Positions 1 to 8,566 of a DNA stretch of 64,000 nt are shown here, one piece after another; position 1 is the first letter of the stretch; each line of letters begins with the position of its first letter. A program made the position numbers and the translations under genes. The notes under the pieces are model-generated. The model had not been told where the DNA came from. It searched no databases and saw only the letters and a list, made by a program, of their open reading frames with translations. Source of the stretch: an uncultured Oscillospiraceae bacterium (lineage in GTDB: Bacteria > Bacillota > Clostridia > Oscillospirales > Oscillospiraceae); assembly GCA_910588635.1 (NCBI GenBank), contig CAJUPW010000012.1:1-64000 (forward strand), given 5' to 3'.

Positions 1-256
1 AGTCCCGGGGGGCCTTGGTGGTAGCCAGCCACAGGTCGGGCCTGGGGTTGACCGCAAAGAAATGGTCCAGGCTGTCATAGACACGCAGGTCCACCATATG
101 CCAGTAGTCCAGCCCCGCCCGTTTCACGGCCTTCTCGCTGATGTCGAAGCCCAGAGGCCTCACCAGGTGGAGACGGCTGCGGGTGGCGGCGCAGGTACGG
201 GCGATATTGCCGGTATTCTGGGGAATCTCCGGTTCGACCAGCACAATGTTCAGCAC
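1..256 (-). CDS. trmL: tRNA (cytidine(34)-2'-O)-methyltransferase, 3' end missing
   Basis: Codes for the first 85 residues of a SpoU/TrmD-fold (SPOUT) RNA methyltransferase; the rest lies beyond the left edge. The family 2'-O-methylates the wobble base of some leucine tRNAs using S-adenosylmethionine. The visible N-terminus has the TrmL signature: LNIVLVEPEIPQNTGNIART, then the GFDISEKAVKRAGLDYW block and a downstream segment with DLWLATTKA. The start is GTG at 254-256, placed 6-7 bases behind AAGGAGG; no ATG fits. A promoter of good quality lies just upstream (286-314). TrmL is the best family fit because of the short length before the VEPEIPQNTG block; other SpoU members usually have longer N-terminal regions. 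Confidence 0.9.
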   Translation of the reverse strand, partial: MLNIVLVEPEIPQNTGNIARTCAATRSRLHLVRPLGFDISEKAVKRAGLDYWHMVDLRVYDSLDHFFAVNPRPDLWLATTKAPRD

Positions 257-285
257 TTGGGCCCCTCCTTGCTCTTGCGGGTCTT

Positions 286-314
286 ATTGTAGTCCAAACC
301 GGGAAAAATTTCAA
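286..314 (-). promoter_or_regulatory. SigA-type promoter of trmL
   Basis: On the minus strand, TTGAAA (309-314) and TACAAT (286-291) are 17 bases apart and lie about 30 bases upstream of the trmL start. Confidence 0.7.
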
Positions 315-574
315 CTATAAAATGGTCGAAATATTGCAGAAAGTTTACAAAAATATTGAAATATAACCGTTTCGCCCCGTTCCTTGTTTGTTTTTTAGAT
401 TTGTAACTTTTTTTCCCGCTTTTTTTAGGCAAAGTGCCGAAGCAAACCGGCCCAAACCGGCAAAAAACTGCGTTCCCGTCTTTCCCACCCCCCTCAATCT
501 TCCGAAAAGTAGAAAAAATATACAAAAAACATTCCTCTTTCTGGAAATGACTACCCATTCCGGTTTTCCCGTGC
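315..574. other. AT-rich gap between divergent trmL and cinA
   Basis: This stretch holds no convincing gene. Short frames on both strands lack ribosome sites and family resemblance. It is rich in T-runs on the plus strand and separates two divergently read genes. Confidence 0.6.
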
Positions 575-580
575 TATAAT
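575..580 (+). promoter_or_regulatory. -10 element of cinA
   Basis: A perfect TATAAT lies 42 bases upstream of the cinA ATG. No good -35 hexamer is visible at 16-18 bases, so this is a partial promoter call. Confidence 0.45.
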
Positions 581-621
581 GTCTCCACAACTGCCTGACA
601 AAGGATTTGGAGGTCTTTTTT

Positions 622-1875
622 ATGTCTCATACCGTTGAAATTCTCTCAGTGGGCACCGAGCTTCTGCTGGGCAACATCGCCAACACCGACGCTCAGATGC
701 TGTCCCAGGGGCTGAGCGAACTGGGGCTGAACGTCTTTTGGCACACCGTGGTGGGGGACAACCTCCAGCGGGCCGAGGAGGCGGTGGCCCTGGCCAAGCA
801 GCGGGCGGATATCATTATCACCACCGGCGGCCTGGGTCCCACCTGCGACGATCTGACCAAAAACGTGCTGGCCGAGGCCTTCGGCAAGAAGCTGATTTTC
901 GATGAGGAGTCCGCCCGGCGCATCCGCTCCTATTTCCAGCGCACCGGCCGGCCCATGACCGACAACAACCTCCAACAAGCCATGCTCCCCGAGGGCTGCA
1001 CCATCCTGCCCAACGACTGGGGCACCGCTCCCGGCTGCGCCTTTGAGGCGGACGGGGTCCATGTGATTATGCTCCCCGGTCCTCCCAGCGAATGCCGGCC
1101 CATGTTCCAGTACCGGGCCAGGCCCTATCTGCTGTCCCTGTCCGAGGGCGTGATTGCCTCCCACACCATCAAGCTCTTCGGTATCGGCGAGTCGGCCATG
1201 GAAGCTCGGCTCCGGGACCAGATGAACGCCATGTCCAACCCCACCCTGGCCCCCTACGCCAAGGAGGGGGAGTGTGAGCTGCGGGTCACCGCCAAGGCGG
1301 CCACGGACGCGGAGGCTCAGGCCCTCCTCCGGCCCACGGTGGATCAGGTGAAGGCCCTCTTCGGCGACAAGGTCTACGGGGTGGACGTGCCCTCCCTGGA
1401 GCATGTGATTATCCAGGGCTGCAAGGAGAAGGGGCTCACTCTGGGCTGCGCCGAGAGCTGCACCGGCGGCCTGATCGCCAAGCGGCTGACCGACATCCCC
1501 GGGGCCTCCGCCGCCTTCAAGGGAGGTATCGTGTCCTACACCAACGAGATCAAGACGGACATCCTGCATGTGCCCGGCCATATTCTGGAGCAATTCGGGG
1601 CGGTGTCCCGGGAGGTAGCCGCCGCCATGGCCGAGGGAGCCCGCCAGGCGCTGAACTGCGATGTGGCCCTGTCCTCCACCGGCGTGGCCGGGCCGGACAG
1701 GGACGACCGGGACAACGAGGTGGGCACCATGTTCGTGGCCATCGCCACCCAGGATGGCGTCCATGTGCGCCCCCTCCGCCTGGGCGCCCGGCCCATGCGG
1801 GAGCGGCTGCGCACCCAGACCGCCAGCCACGCCTTCGACCTGGCCCGGCGGTATCTGTCCGGGCTGGAATATTAA
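622..1875 (+). CDS. cinA: CinA: putative nicotinamide-nucleotide amidase / competence-damage protein
   Basis: The product is 417 residues, the usual length. The N-terminal molybdopterin-binding-like domain (about 1-170) shows SVGTELLLGN and GGLGPTCDD. The C-terminal CinA domain (about 255-410) shows GCAESCTGGLIAKRLTDIPG and a downstream SSTGVAGPD segment. CinA proteins deamidate nicotinamide mononucleotide to nicotinic acid mononucleotide in NAD salvage, and some also carry ADP-ribose pyrophosphatase activity. The ATG at 622 follows GGAGG by 8 bases. An in-frame TTG at 607 overlaps that ribosome site and is rejected. The gene appears to stand alone, with a hairpin after its stop. Confidence 0.95.
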   Translation: MSHTVEILSVGTELLLGNIANTDAQMLSQGLSELGLNVFWHTVVGDNLQRAEEAVALAKQRADIIITTGGLGPTCDDLTKNVLAEAFGKKLIFDEESARRIRSYFQRTGRPMTDNNLQQAMLPEGCTILPNDWGTAPGCAFEADGVHVIMLPGPPSECRPMFQYRARPYLLSLSEGVIASHTIKLFGIGESAMEARLRDQMNAMSNPTLAPYAKEGECELRVTAKAATDAEAQALLRPTVDQVKALFGDKVYGVDVPSLEHVIIQGCKEKGLTLGCAESCTGGLIAKRLTDIPGASAAFKGGIVSYTNEIKTDILHVPGHILEQFGAVSREVAAAMAEGARQALNCDVALSSTGVAGPDRDDRDNEVGTMFVAIATQDGVHVRPLRLGARPMRERLRTQTASHAFDLARRYLSGLEY

Positions 1876-1879
1876 TTAT

Positions 1880-1908
1880 GGTTTTCGCCCCCTTTGGGGG
1901 CGAAAACC
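1880..1908. terminator. Perfect 13-bp hairpin after cinA
   Basis: GGTTTTCGCCCCC and its exact complement flank a TTT loop. No U-tract follows on the plus strand, so it may slow rather than stop transcription between cinA and the MATE gene. Confidence 0.5.
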
Positions 1909-1934
1909 AACCAAACCTTAGGAGGTAGATTAAC

Positions 1935-3332
1935 TTGTCCGCACTGGCAAAGAGGGCCGGCCGCTCGGTGGATATGACTCAGGGCAGCGTGGTGGGCCAC
2001 CTCGTCCGGTTTGCCGTACCGCTGCTGCTGGGCAACCTGTTCCAGCAGCTTTACAACACTGTGGACCTGTGGGTGGTGGGCAAATTCGTCAGCAACGAGG
2101 CCTACTCCGCCGTGGGCGCCGTCACCCCTATCATCACCATGCTCATCGGCTTCTTTATGGGGCTGGCCAGCGGCGCCGGGGTGGTCATCTCCCAGTACTA
2201 CGGAGCCAAAAAGTACAACCAGGTGCGGCAGACCGTCCACACCTCCATCGTCATGACCCTGGCGCTGGGGGCGGTGCTGTCGGTAGCGGGCATCCTCATC
2301 ATCCCGTACATGCTCAAGCTGATGAACACCGCCCCGGAGGCCGTCCCCGAGGCCACCACCTACCTGACCATCTACTTCGCCGGGGCCATGGGCCTGCTGC
2401 TGTACAATATGGGCTCGGGCATCCTCCGGGCGGTGGGGGACTCCAAGCGGCCCTTCTACTTTTTGGTGGTGTCCGCGCTGCTGAACATCGCCCTGGACCT
2501 GCTCTTCGTCATTGGCTTCGGGATGAAAGTGGAGGGGGTGGCCTACGCCACCATCCTGTCCCAGGGGGTGTCGGCGGCGCTGATCCTCCTGGTGCTGGCC
2601 CGCAGCAACGAGGACTGCGTCCGCCTGCGGTGGCAGGAGCTGCGGGTGGACCGGCGCATCCTGCGGCAGATTATCCGCATCGGCGTCCCCTCCGCCCTCC
2701 AGATGGCCATTACATCCTTCTCCAACGTCTTTGTCCAGTCCTACATCAACTATTTTGGCCTGGACTGCATGTCCGGCTGGACCACCTACAGCAAGCTGGA
2801 CCAGTTCATCATCCTGCCTGTGCAGTCCCTGGGCCTGGCGGCTACCACCTTTGTGGGCCAGAACCTGGGCACCGACCAGGTAGAACGGGCCAAACGGGGC
2901 ACCCGGGACGCTTTCCTTCTGTCGGTGGGCATCACAGTGGTCATTTCTTCCGCCGCCATCGCCCTCGCTCCCCAGCTGGTGGCCTTTTTCAACGACAAGC
3001 CGGAGGTGGTCGCTTACGGCTCCCTCTTCCTGCGGTACATGTGCCCCTGTTATGTGCTCATCTGCGTCAATCAGGTCTACTCCGGCTCCCTCCGGGGGGC
3101 GGGCATCAGCCAGCCGCCCACCTATATTATGCTGGCCTCCTTTGTGGTCTTTCGGCAGATATATCTTTATATCATGGCCAACTTCGTCTCCAACACCATC
3201 CTGCCCATCGCCATGGGTTACCCCGCCGGGTGGCTGGTATGCAGCGTGCTGACCTTGATCTATTACAGCCATGTGGACCTGGCAGGCAAACGGGTGGTGG
3301 ACGACCCCACCTCTATGCCGGAAAAAGTATAA
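1935..3332 (+). CDS. MATE-family multidrug/toxin efflux transporter
   Basis: This is a 465-residue integral membrane protein with about 12 hydrophobic segments in two pseudo-symmetric halves, the normal size for MATE antiporters, which export cationic drugs or metabolites using a Na+ or H+ gradient. Family marks are PLLLGNLFQQLYNTVDLWVVG near the N-terminus (residues about 30-50), GAVTPI, and in the second half SNVFVQSYINYFG and PVQSLGLAATTFVGQNLG. The start is TTG at 1935, 8 bases behind GGAGGT; an ATG at 1974 lacks such a site. The substrate cannot be read from sequence. A strong hairpin follows the stop and is shared with convergent yebC. Confidence 0.93.
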   Translation: MSALAKRAGRSVDMTQGSVVGHLVRFAVPLLLGNLFQQLYNTVDLWVVGKFVSNEAYSAVGAVTPIITMLIGFFMGLASGAGVVISQYYGAKKYNQVRQTVHTSIVMTLALGAVLSVAGILIIPYMLKLMNTAPEAVPEATTYLTIYFAGAMGLLLYNMGSGILRAVGDSKRPFYFLVVSALLNIALDLLFVIGFGMKVEGVAYATILSQGVSAALILLVLARSNEDCVRLRWQELRVDRRILRQIIRIGVPSALQMAITSFSNVFVQSYINYFGLDCMSGWTTYSKLDQFIILPVQSLGLAATTFVGQNLGTDQVERAKRGTRDAFLLSVGITVVISSAAIALAPQLVAFFNDKPEVVAYGSLFLRYMCPCYVLICVNQVYSGSLRGAGISQPPTYIMLASFVVFRQIYLYIMANFVSNTILPIAMGYPAGWLVCSVLTLIYYSHVDLAGKRVVDDPTSMPEKV

Positions 3333-3368
3333 AGAAACACAGCCCGCCAAGGCGGGCTGTGTTTCTTT
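3331..3368. terminator. Bidirectional terminator between MATE gene and yebC
   Basis: Two 18-base arms are exact complements around an AA loop. The outer arms supply AAAG/CTTT on both strands, so it can end transcription from both convergent genes. It overlaps the MATE stop codon and the first two bases (3367-3368) of the yebC stop codon. Confidence 0.85.
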
Positions 3369-4095
3369 AATCCTGATCCCAGTTGTGGTAGACGTTCTGT
3401 ACGTCGTCGTTTTCCTCCAGGAAGTCGATGAGCTTCTCCATGTTCTTTATATCGTCCTCATCGGTGAGCTTCACATAGTTCTGGGGCACCATCTGCACCC
3501 CGGCCTCCAGGAAAGTGTAGCCCTCGGCCTCCAGAGCCTCAGTAACGGCGGCGAAAGCGTCCGGGTCGGTGTAGACCTCAAATACCTCGCCGTTGGCCTG
3601 CATGTCGTCGGCGCCAGCCTCCAGCGCGTCCATCATAACGGTGTCCTCGTCCAGCTCCTCAGACTCGATGACGATGACGCCCTTCTTGTCGAAGGACCAG
3701 GACACGCAGCCGGTGGCCCCCATCCCCTTGCCGTACTTGTCCATCAGGTGGCGCACCTCAGGCGCGGTGCGCTGGCGGTTATCGGTGAGGGCCTCCACAA
3801 TAATGGCCACGCCGTTGGGGCCGTAGCCCTCGTAGACCACGTTCTCAAAGCTGTCGGTGTTGCCCGAGCCCAGCGCCTTGTCAATGGTGCGCTTGATGTT
3901 GTCGTTGGGCATGTTGGCCGCCTTGGCCTTGGCGATAACGGTGGCCAGCCGGGAATTGTTGGCCGGGTCGCCGCTGCCGCCCGTCTTGACCGCCACGATC
4001 ATCTCACGGGCGATCTTGGTAAAAATCTGGGAGCGCTTGGCATCAGCTGCCCCCTTGGTCTTTTGTATGTTGTGCCACTTGGAATGTCCGGACAT
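3367..4095 (-). CDS. yebC: YebC/PmpR (TACO1) family protein
   Basis: The 242-residue product has the invariant N-terminus SGHSKWHNIQKTKGAADAKR and the GSGDPANNSRLATVIAKAKAANMP block. Members of this family are annotated as DNA-binding regulators, and more recent work shows that bacterial and mitochondrial YebC/TACO1 help ribosomes through polyproline-like stalls. Which role applies here is not visible. The ATG at 4095 has a weak AAGGGGAAG site. A strong promoter lies at 4131-4159, and the gene is monocistronic, ending in the shared hairpin at 3331-3368. Confidence 0.95.
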   Translation of the reverse strand: MSGHSKWHNIQKTKGAADAKRSQIFTKIAREMIVAVKTGGSGDPANNSRLATVIAKAKAANMPNDNIKRTIDKALGSGNTDSFENVVYEGYGPNGVAIIVEALTDNRQRTAPEVRHLMDKYGKGMGATGCVSWSFDKKGVIVIESEELDEDTVMMDALEAGADDMQANGEVFEVYTDPDAFAAVTEALEAEGYTFLEAGVQMVPQNYVKLTDEDDIKNMEKLIDFLEENDDVQNVYHNWDQD

Positions 4096-4130
4096 GCATA
4101 TCTTCCCCTTTTTGTGTAATAGGCGGAGGT

Positions 4131-4159
4131 ATTATATCACCGTTTTATTTAATTTGCAA
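4131..4159 (-). promoter_or_regulatory. SigA-type promoter of yebC
   Basis: TTGCAA (4154-4159) and a perfect TATAAT (4131-4136) on the minus strand are separated by 17 bases, 36 bases before the yebC start. Confidence 0.8.
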
Positions 4160-4178
4160 GCCTTTCGGCCCATATCTT

Positions 4179-4616
4179 TCAGGGGCGTTCATCTTCCGGC
4201 TTCCATACCATTTCATACTCTGCTTCGCCGGTATTTTCATCTCTGCCTTCCCTTTGAACGACAAAGCCCTCTCTCAAATAAAACTTAACTGCCCGCGCGT
4301 TCTTCTGGTATACGCTCAATCGGAGGCGCCCTCTGATCCCTTTCGCAAAATCGACCAGACGCCTGCCCACGCCCCGGGACTGTCTCTCACTCCGGACAAA
4401 GATTCCCGCGATATAGTCCCCGCTCAGCCCTATGAACCCCTGTATTCCGCCTTCATCCTGGTAAACATACAGTTCCGCCTGGGGGAGCACAGCTTTTACC
4501 CCTTCAAAATTAGCCTTCCAATACTGGGCGGGGATAAAATCGTGGGCCTTTAAGTTTGTTTCCAGCCACAGCTCCGCGACTGCGTCGATTTCTTGCCCCT
4601 GCGCTCTTCTAATCAT
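4179..4616 (-). CDS. GNAT acetyltransferase, YiaC-like
   Basis: This 145-residue protein has a full GNAT fold: an N-terminal ELWLETNLKAHDFIPAQYW segment, the acetyl-CoA P-loop region FVRSERQSRGVGRRLVDFAK (about residues 74-93), and the C-terminal YQKNARAVKFYLREGF motif. The order and wording are close to Escherichia coli YiaC, reported as a protein lysine acetyltransferase, but the acceptor here is unknown. The ATG follows GGAGGG by 6-7 bases. It starts 15 bases after the HD-domain gene on the same strand, so the two are probably co-transcribed. Confidence 0.85.
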   Translation of the reverse strand: MIRRAQGQEIDAVAELWLETNLKAHDFIPAQYWKANFEGVKAVLPQAELYVYQDEGGIQGFIGLSGDYIAGIFVRSERQSRGVGRRLVDFAKGIRGRLRLSVYQKNARAVKFYLREGFVVQREGRDENTGEAEYEMVWKPEDERP

Positions 4617-4631
4617 GTCAGGCCCTCCGCT

Positions 4632-5213
4632 TCACCCCAGAGCCGCCACTGCCCCCTCGATGGCCTCCTCCTCGGCCTGCATGGCCTTGAGGGTCATATC
4701 CAGGAGCTTGTCCAGCTCCCAGCCCAGCAGCTCCGCCCCGTTGGCAATCACGTCCCGGGAGCAGCCGGCGGCGAACTTCTTGTCCTTGAACTTCTTCTTC
4801 AGGGACTTCAGCTCCATGTCCGCCGCGCTCTTGGAGGGCCGCATGAGAGCCGCCGCGCCGATGAGGCCGGTAAGCTCGTCGCAGGCGTAGAGCACCTTCT
4901 CCATCTCGTGCTCCGGCTTGATATCCACGCAGTGACCCCAGCCATGGCTTGCGGCGGCCCGGATCATCTCCTCCTCCACCCCGACCTGGCGCATCAGCTC
5001 CTGGGACTTGACGCAGTGCTCCTCAGGCCACATCTCAAAGTCCAGATCGTGGAGCAGGCCCACGGTGGACCAGAACTCCGCCCGATCCCCATAGCCCAGC
5101 TCCCGGGCGTACCAGCCCATCACACGCTCCACCGTAATGGCGTGGCGCAGATGGAAGGGCTCCTTATTGTATTTGGTCAGCAGGTCCCAGGCCTGGGAAC
5201 GGGTCATCGCCAT
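4632..5213 (-). CDS. HD-domain metal-dependent phosphohydrolase
   Basis: A 193-residue soluble protein carrying an HD superfamily core: HLRHAITVERVMGWYARELG, then GLLHDLDFE (the HD pair), a second histidine motif SHGWG, and a CDELTGLIGA segment. HD proteins hydrolyse phosphate esters of nucleotides or other metabolites, and the substrate cannot be told from sequence. The start is taken as the ATG at 5213 (MAMTRSQ). A longer frame back to 5294 would run through the degV terminator hairpin and is unlikely. It is followed closely by the GNAT gene. Confidence 0.8.
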   Translation of the reverse strand: MAMTRSQAWDLLTKYNKEPFHLRHAITVERVMGWYARELGYGDRAEFWSTVGLLHDLDFEMWPEEHCVKSQELMRQVGVEEEMIRAAASHGWGHCVDIKPEHEMEKVLYACDELTGLIGAAALMRPSKSAADMELKSLKKKFKDKKFAAGCSRDVIANGAELLGWELDKLLDMTLKAMQAEEEAIEGAVAALG

Positions 5214-5237
5214 AAAAACACCCCAAATCGTATATTT

Positions 5238-5266
5238 ATAAGAGGATGGCACCGCCATCCTCTTAT
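5238..5266 (-). terminator. Hairpin after degV
   Basis: Exact 13-base arms ATAAGAGGATGGC and complement flank a 3-base loop, lying between the degV stop and the HD gene start on the minus strand. The following tail is AT-rich rather than a pure U-tract. Confidence 0.6.
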
Positions 5267-5290
5267 TATGAGCGCAAATTACGGATTTTG

Positions 5291-6124
5291 TCAATAGGCT
5301 ACCACGATTCCGCCGTCGTAGGCGTAGACGGTGCTAATCCCGCCGGCCTCAGTAATCAGGATGTGGGCAAAATTACACTTTTTCTCCGCCATAGCTTTCA
5401 CTGTAAAGGCCCGCTCCAGGCAGTTGCAGTGGCAAATCACCAGGGTGCGGCCCACGTGGGCGGCATCGGCGGCGATCTTATCCATCATTTTGGCCAGCGC
5501 CTGCTTGATGGTAAGGGCCTGACCGTACTTGCAGATTTCCCCCTCGGGGGTGGCGCCCATAAACAGCTTGATTTTCAGCGCCCCGGTAATGACCGCCTGA
5601 AGCTTGGTGAGCCGGCCGTTTTTCCGCAGGTTCTCCAGGCTCTCCAGCACAAACAGGGTCTGCATCTGGTAGATGAACTGCTCCACCTCGGTGACCACCC
5701 GCTTGAAGGGCATCCCCGATGAGGCCATGCGCTGGATCGCCAGGGCAACCAGCACCTCTCCGGAGACGGCGGAGCAGGAGTTGAACACATGTACGTTGAC
5801 CTCCGGGCGCTCCTCCTCCATCAGGATACGGGCCTGTTCAGCGCTGTTGTGGGAGCCGCTGAGCAAGGCGGACAGGGTGACTACATACACGTCGTCCGCC
5901 CCCCGGTAGGCGTCCAGATAGGCCTGGGGGGAGGGACAGGCGGTGGAGGGAGCGTCATCGCTCTGGCGCATGGACCACAGCAGGTCGGCCTGGTCGAAGG
6001 TCTCATCGTCCACAAAGGTGCTGCCGTTGGAAAAAATGGTCAGGGGCACCTTCACAAAGACGGGATCCCTCAGCATGGCGGGGGTCAGATCGCAGCAGCT
6101 GTCTACTACAATTTTAAAACTCAT
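5291..6124 (-). CDS. DegV-family fatty-acid-binding protein
   Basis: A 277-residue DegV/EDD-fold protein. The N-terminus FKIVVDSCCDLTP and the TLSALLSGSHNSAEQAR segment are the hallmark motifs that bind a fatty acid. In Firmicutes the related FakB subunits present fatty acids to the kinase FakA for phospholipid synthesis; no fakA is in this window, so FakB-like use is inference. Two ATGs compete: at 6133 the GGAG touches the codon, while at 6124 the GGAG is 9 bases away, so 6124 is chosen. The promoter at 6171-6199 and hairpin at 5238-5266 suggest a single-gene transcript. Confidence 0.88.
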   Translation of the reverse strand: MSFKIVVDSCCDLTPAMLRDPVFVKVPLTIFSNGSTFVDDETFDQADLLWSMRQSDDAPSTACPSPQAYLDAYRGADDVYVVTLSALLSGSHNSAEQARILMEEERPEVNVHVFNSCSAVSGEVLVALAIQRMASSGMPFKRVVTEVEQFIYQMQTLFVLESLENLRKNGRLTKLQAVITGALKIKLFMGATPEGEICKYGQALTIKQALAKMMDKIAADAAHVGRTLVICHCNCLERAFTVKAMAEKKCNFAHILITEAGGISTVYAYDGGIVVAY

Positions 6125-6170
6125 GTATTTCATCTCCAGACATGGTTTTTTAAATTAGATTGTATCAATT

Positions 6171-6199
6171 AGTTTATCATAGGCTTAAGAAAATGTAAA
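6171..6199 (-). promoter_or_regulatory. Probable promoter of degV
   Basis: TTTACA (6194-6199) and TAAACT (6171-6176) on the minus strand are 17 bases apart, about 47 bases before the start codon. Confidence 0.55.
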
Positions 6200-6210
6200 G
6201 AGTAAATATT

Positions 6211-6271
6211 GTAGGGGCCGGCCCGTTTTCACAGCCCACACTGACGGGGCGGCACAGAGGCCGCCCCCTAC
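6211..6271. repeat. Dispersed GTAGGGG...CCCCTAC palindromic repeat, copy 1
   Basis: The segment begins GTAGGGGCCGGCC and ends GGCCGCCCCCTAC, so the ends are inverted copies. It overlaps the trmD stop codon. Related copies lie at 9548-9622 and 18735-18816, always between genes. Confidence 0.65.
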
Positions 6272-7011
6272 GGTTCCTCCTCCAGCTCCCGCAGCAGCTT
6301 CTGGTCTTCTCTGGAGGACAGGTCCAGCTTCTTGTACAGGTCGGGCCGGCGCTGTCTGGTGCGGAGAATGGACATCTTCCTGCGCCACTGGTCCACCTTG
6401 GCGTGGTTGCCCGACAGGAGGATGGGGGGCACCGTCCGGCCGTGCCACACCTCGGGCCGGGAGTACTGGGGGGCCTCCAGCATGCCGTTCCAGTGGCTCT
6501 CGTTCTCGTAGCAGGAGGGGTCGGACAGCACCCCGGGCACCAGGCGGCACACCGCGTCCGCCACCGCCATAGCAGGAATTTCTCCCCCGGTCATGACGAA
6601 GTCCCCCAGGGAAATCTCCTCGTCCACGCATTCTTCAATGAACCGCTCGTCGATGCCCTCATAGTGGCCGCAGACCAGAATCAGCCGCCGGTAATCGTCC
6701 TTCAGCCGCCGGGCGTCCCCCTGGGTGAAGGTCTTGCCCGCCGGGGACATATAAATTGTGTGGACCCGCTCCCCCGCCTCCTGGCAGATATGCTCCCAGC
6801 ACCGGAAAAGGGGATCGGCCTGCATCACCGCCCCCCGGCCCCCGCCGTAGGGGTAGTCGTCCACCTGCTTCTGCCTGTTTACCGTGTAGTCCCTGATCTG
6901 GTGGCACTCCACCCGGATGTAGCCCCGCTCCTGGCCCCGGCCCAGAACCGACTCGCAGAGCATATCCCCCACCACATCGGGGAATAATGTCATAATATCA
7001 ATCCGGTACAT
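6268..7011 (-). CDS. trmD: tRNA (guanine(37)-N1)-methyltransferase
   Basis: A 247-residue SPOUT methyltransferase that puts m1G at position 37 of tRNAs reading CNN codons, preventing +1 frameshifting. Diagnostic blocks are MYRIDIMTLFPDVV at the start, YGGGRGAVMQADPL, LVCGHYEGIDERFIEECVDE and the knot loop SLGDFVMTGGE. The start is ATG 7011, behind AAGGCGGG; a longer frame to 7065 has no support. The usual partner genes rimM and rplS are not adjacent; degV lies downstream and a divergent flavodiiron gene upstream. The stop codon lies inside a dispersed palindrome. Confidence 0.96.
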   Translation of the reverse strand: MYRIDIMTLFPDVVGDMLCESVLGRGQERGYIRVECHQIRDYTVNRQKQVDDYPYGGGRGAVMQADPLFRCWEHICQEAGERVHTIYMSPAGKTFTQGDARRLKDDYRRLILVCGHYEGIDERFIEECVDEEISLGDFVMTGGEIPAMAVADAVCRLVPGVLSDPSCYENESHWNGMLEAPQYSRPEVWHGRTVPPILLSGNHAKVDQWRRKMSILRTRQRRPDLYKKLDLSSREDQKLLRELEEEP

Positions 7012-7171
7012 GCTCGTCCCGCCTTTCTCACGGCATATTATACGGGATTCTTTCTCCTTTTTCAACGCATTCCGGGCAAACCGGAAAATTTCACAAAATC
7101 CTATCGCATTATTGAAAAAAATATGCTATGATATGGGCGACAAAATTCCTGTACAAAGGGAGGTTTTACCT

Positions 7172-8524
7172 ATGTATTGTACCCGTAAAGTCACCGACGA
7201 CCTGATCTGGATTGGCGCCAACGGTCGCCAGCACCCCGTTTTTGAGGCCGCCCATCCCGTTCCCCGGGGGATGTCCTACAATTCCTACCTGCTGCTGGAC
7301 GAAAAGACCGTCCTCTTCGACACGGTGGACCGGGCGGTCCAGACCCAGTTTATGGAGAACCTGGAGCATGCCCTGGATGGCCGCCCCCTGGACTATATCT
7401 TCGTCCACCACATGGAGCCCGACCACGCCGCCACCCTGGGCGACCTGATGCTCCGCCACCCCGAGGCCAAAATCGTCTGCAACGGCAAGGCCATCAATAT
7501 GATCCGTCAGTTCCACGCCGCCGACCCCAAGGGAGCCATCCTGGTGAACGAAGGTGACACCCTGTCCACCGGCCGTCATCATTTCACCTTTGTGGCCGCC
7601 CCCATGGTCCACTGGCCCGAGGTGGTGGTCAGCTACGACTCCACCGACAAGATTCTCTTTTCCGCTGACGGCTTCGGCTCTTTCGGGGCGCTGAACGGCG
7701 TCCTCTTCGCCGATGAGATCGACTGGGAGCGGGACTGGCTGGACGAGGCCCGGCGGTACTACACCAACATCGTGGGCAAGTACGGCCCCCAGGTGACGGC
7801 CCTGCTGAACAAGGCCGCCAAGCTGGACATCAAAATGATCTGCCCCCTCCACGGCCCCGTGTGGCGCAAGGATTTCTCCAGAATCATCGACCGATATGTG
7901 AAGTGGGCCGGCTACGAGCCAGAGGTGCAGGGGGTCGTGATCCCCTTTGCCTCCATCTACGGCCACACCGAAACCGCAGCCAACATCCTGGCCTGCCGTC
8001 TGGCCGAGCTGGGCGTACCTGTGGAGATGCACGACGTGTCCGTCACACACTACTCCTATGTACTGGCCGACTGCTTCAAGTACAGCCACATCGTCTTTGC
8101 CGCCCCCACCTTCAACAACGGCGTCTTTGACACCATGGAGCATCTGCTCCGGGACCTTCAGCACCACAACCTGCAAAACCGCAAGATAGTCCTCATCCAG
8201 AACGGCTCCTGGGCTCCCGCCAGCGGCAAGCTGATGGCCGAAATTCTGGGTGGGATGAAGAATATGGAGGTCATAGAGGCCCCCGTCACCCTCAAGTCCG
8301 CCCTGGCCCCCGGTCAGGAGAGCGAATTGGAGGCCCTGGCCCAGGCGCTGGCCGCGTCGGTGAAGGGCGAGGAGCCCGCCCCCGAGGCGGAGCCCGTCCA
8401 GGCACAGCCCAGCGGCTTTATCTGCAAGATCTGCGGCTTCATATATGAGGGCGACACCCTCCCCGACGGCTTCATCTGCCCCATCTGCCGCCGTCCCGCC
8501 TCCGACTTTGAGCCGGTGCAATAA
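7172..8524 (+). CDS. Flavodiiron protein with C-terminal rubredoxin domain (flavorubredoxin)
   Basis: A 450-residue three-domain enzyme that reduces O2 to water or NO to N2O. The beta-lactamase-fold di-iron domain (1-250) has the ligand set H80, E82, D84 and H85 in HHMEPDHAAT, plus H-containing MVHWPE and LCPLHGPVW-type segments. The flavodoxin domain (about 255-395) begins FASIYGHTETAANI and binds FMN. A rubredoxin-like tail (about 415-450) has ICKICGFIYEGDTLPDGF then CPICRRP, giving four iron-binding cysteines. The ATG at 7172 follows AAAGGGAGG by 8 bases. A possible -10 TATGAT is at 7127-7132, without a clear -35. It stands alone and resembles the rubredoxin-less paralogue at 17490-18707. 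Confidence 0.92.
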   Translation: MYCTRKVTDDLIWIGANGRQHPVFEAAHPVPRGMSYNSYLLLDEKTVLFDTVDRAVQTQFMENLEHALDGRPLDYIFVHHMEPDHAATLGDLMLRHPEAKIVCNGKAINMIRQFHAADPKGAILVNEGDTLSTGRHHFTFVAAPMVHWPEVVVSYDSTDKILFSADGFGSFGALNGVLFADEIDWERDWLDEARRYYTNIVGKYGPQVTALLNKAAKLDIKMICPLHGPVWRKDFSRIIDRYVKWAGYEPEVQGVVIPFASIYGHTETAANILACRLAELGVPVEMHDVSVTHYSYVLADCFKYSHIVFAAPTFNNGVFDTMEHLLRDLQHHNLQNRKIVLIQNGSWAPASGKLMAEILGGMKNMEVIEAPVTLKSALAPGQESELEALAQALAASVKGEEPAPEAEPVQAQPSGFICKICGFIYEGDTLPDGFICPICRRPASDFEPVQ

Positions 8525-8533
8525 CATGCAAAC

Positions 8534-8560
8534 CCCGCCCGCGGCTGCGCTGCGGGCGGG
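8534..8560. terminator. GC-rich terminator between flavorubredoxin and pseudouridine synthase genes
   Basis: CCCGCCCGC (8534-8542) pairs with GCGGGCGGG (8552-8560), followed by ATATTTT on the plus strand. It serves the plus-strand gene and perhaps the convergent one. Confidence 0.75.
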
Positions 8561-8566
8561 ATATTT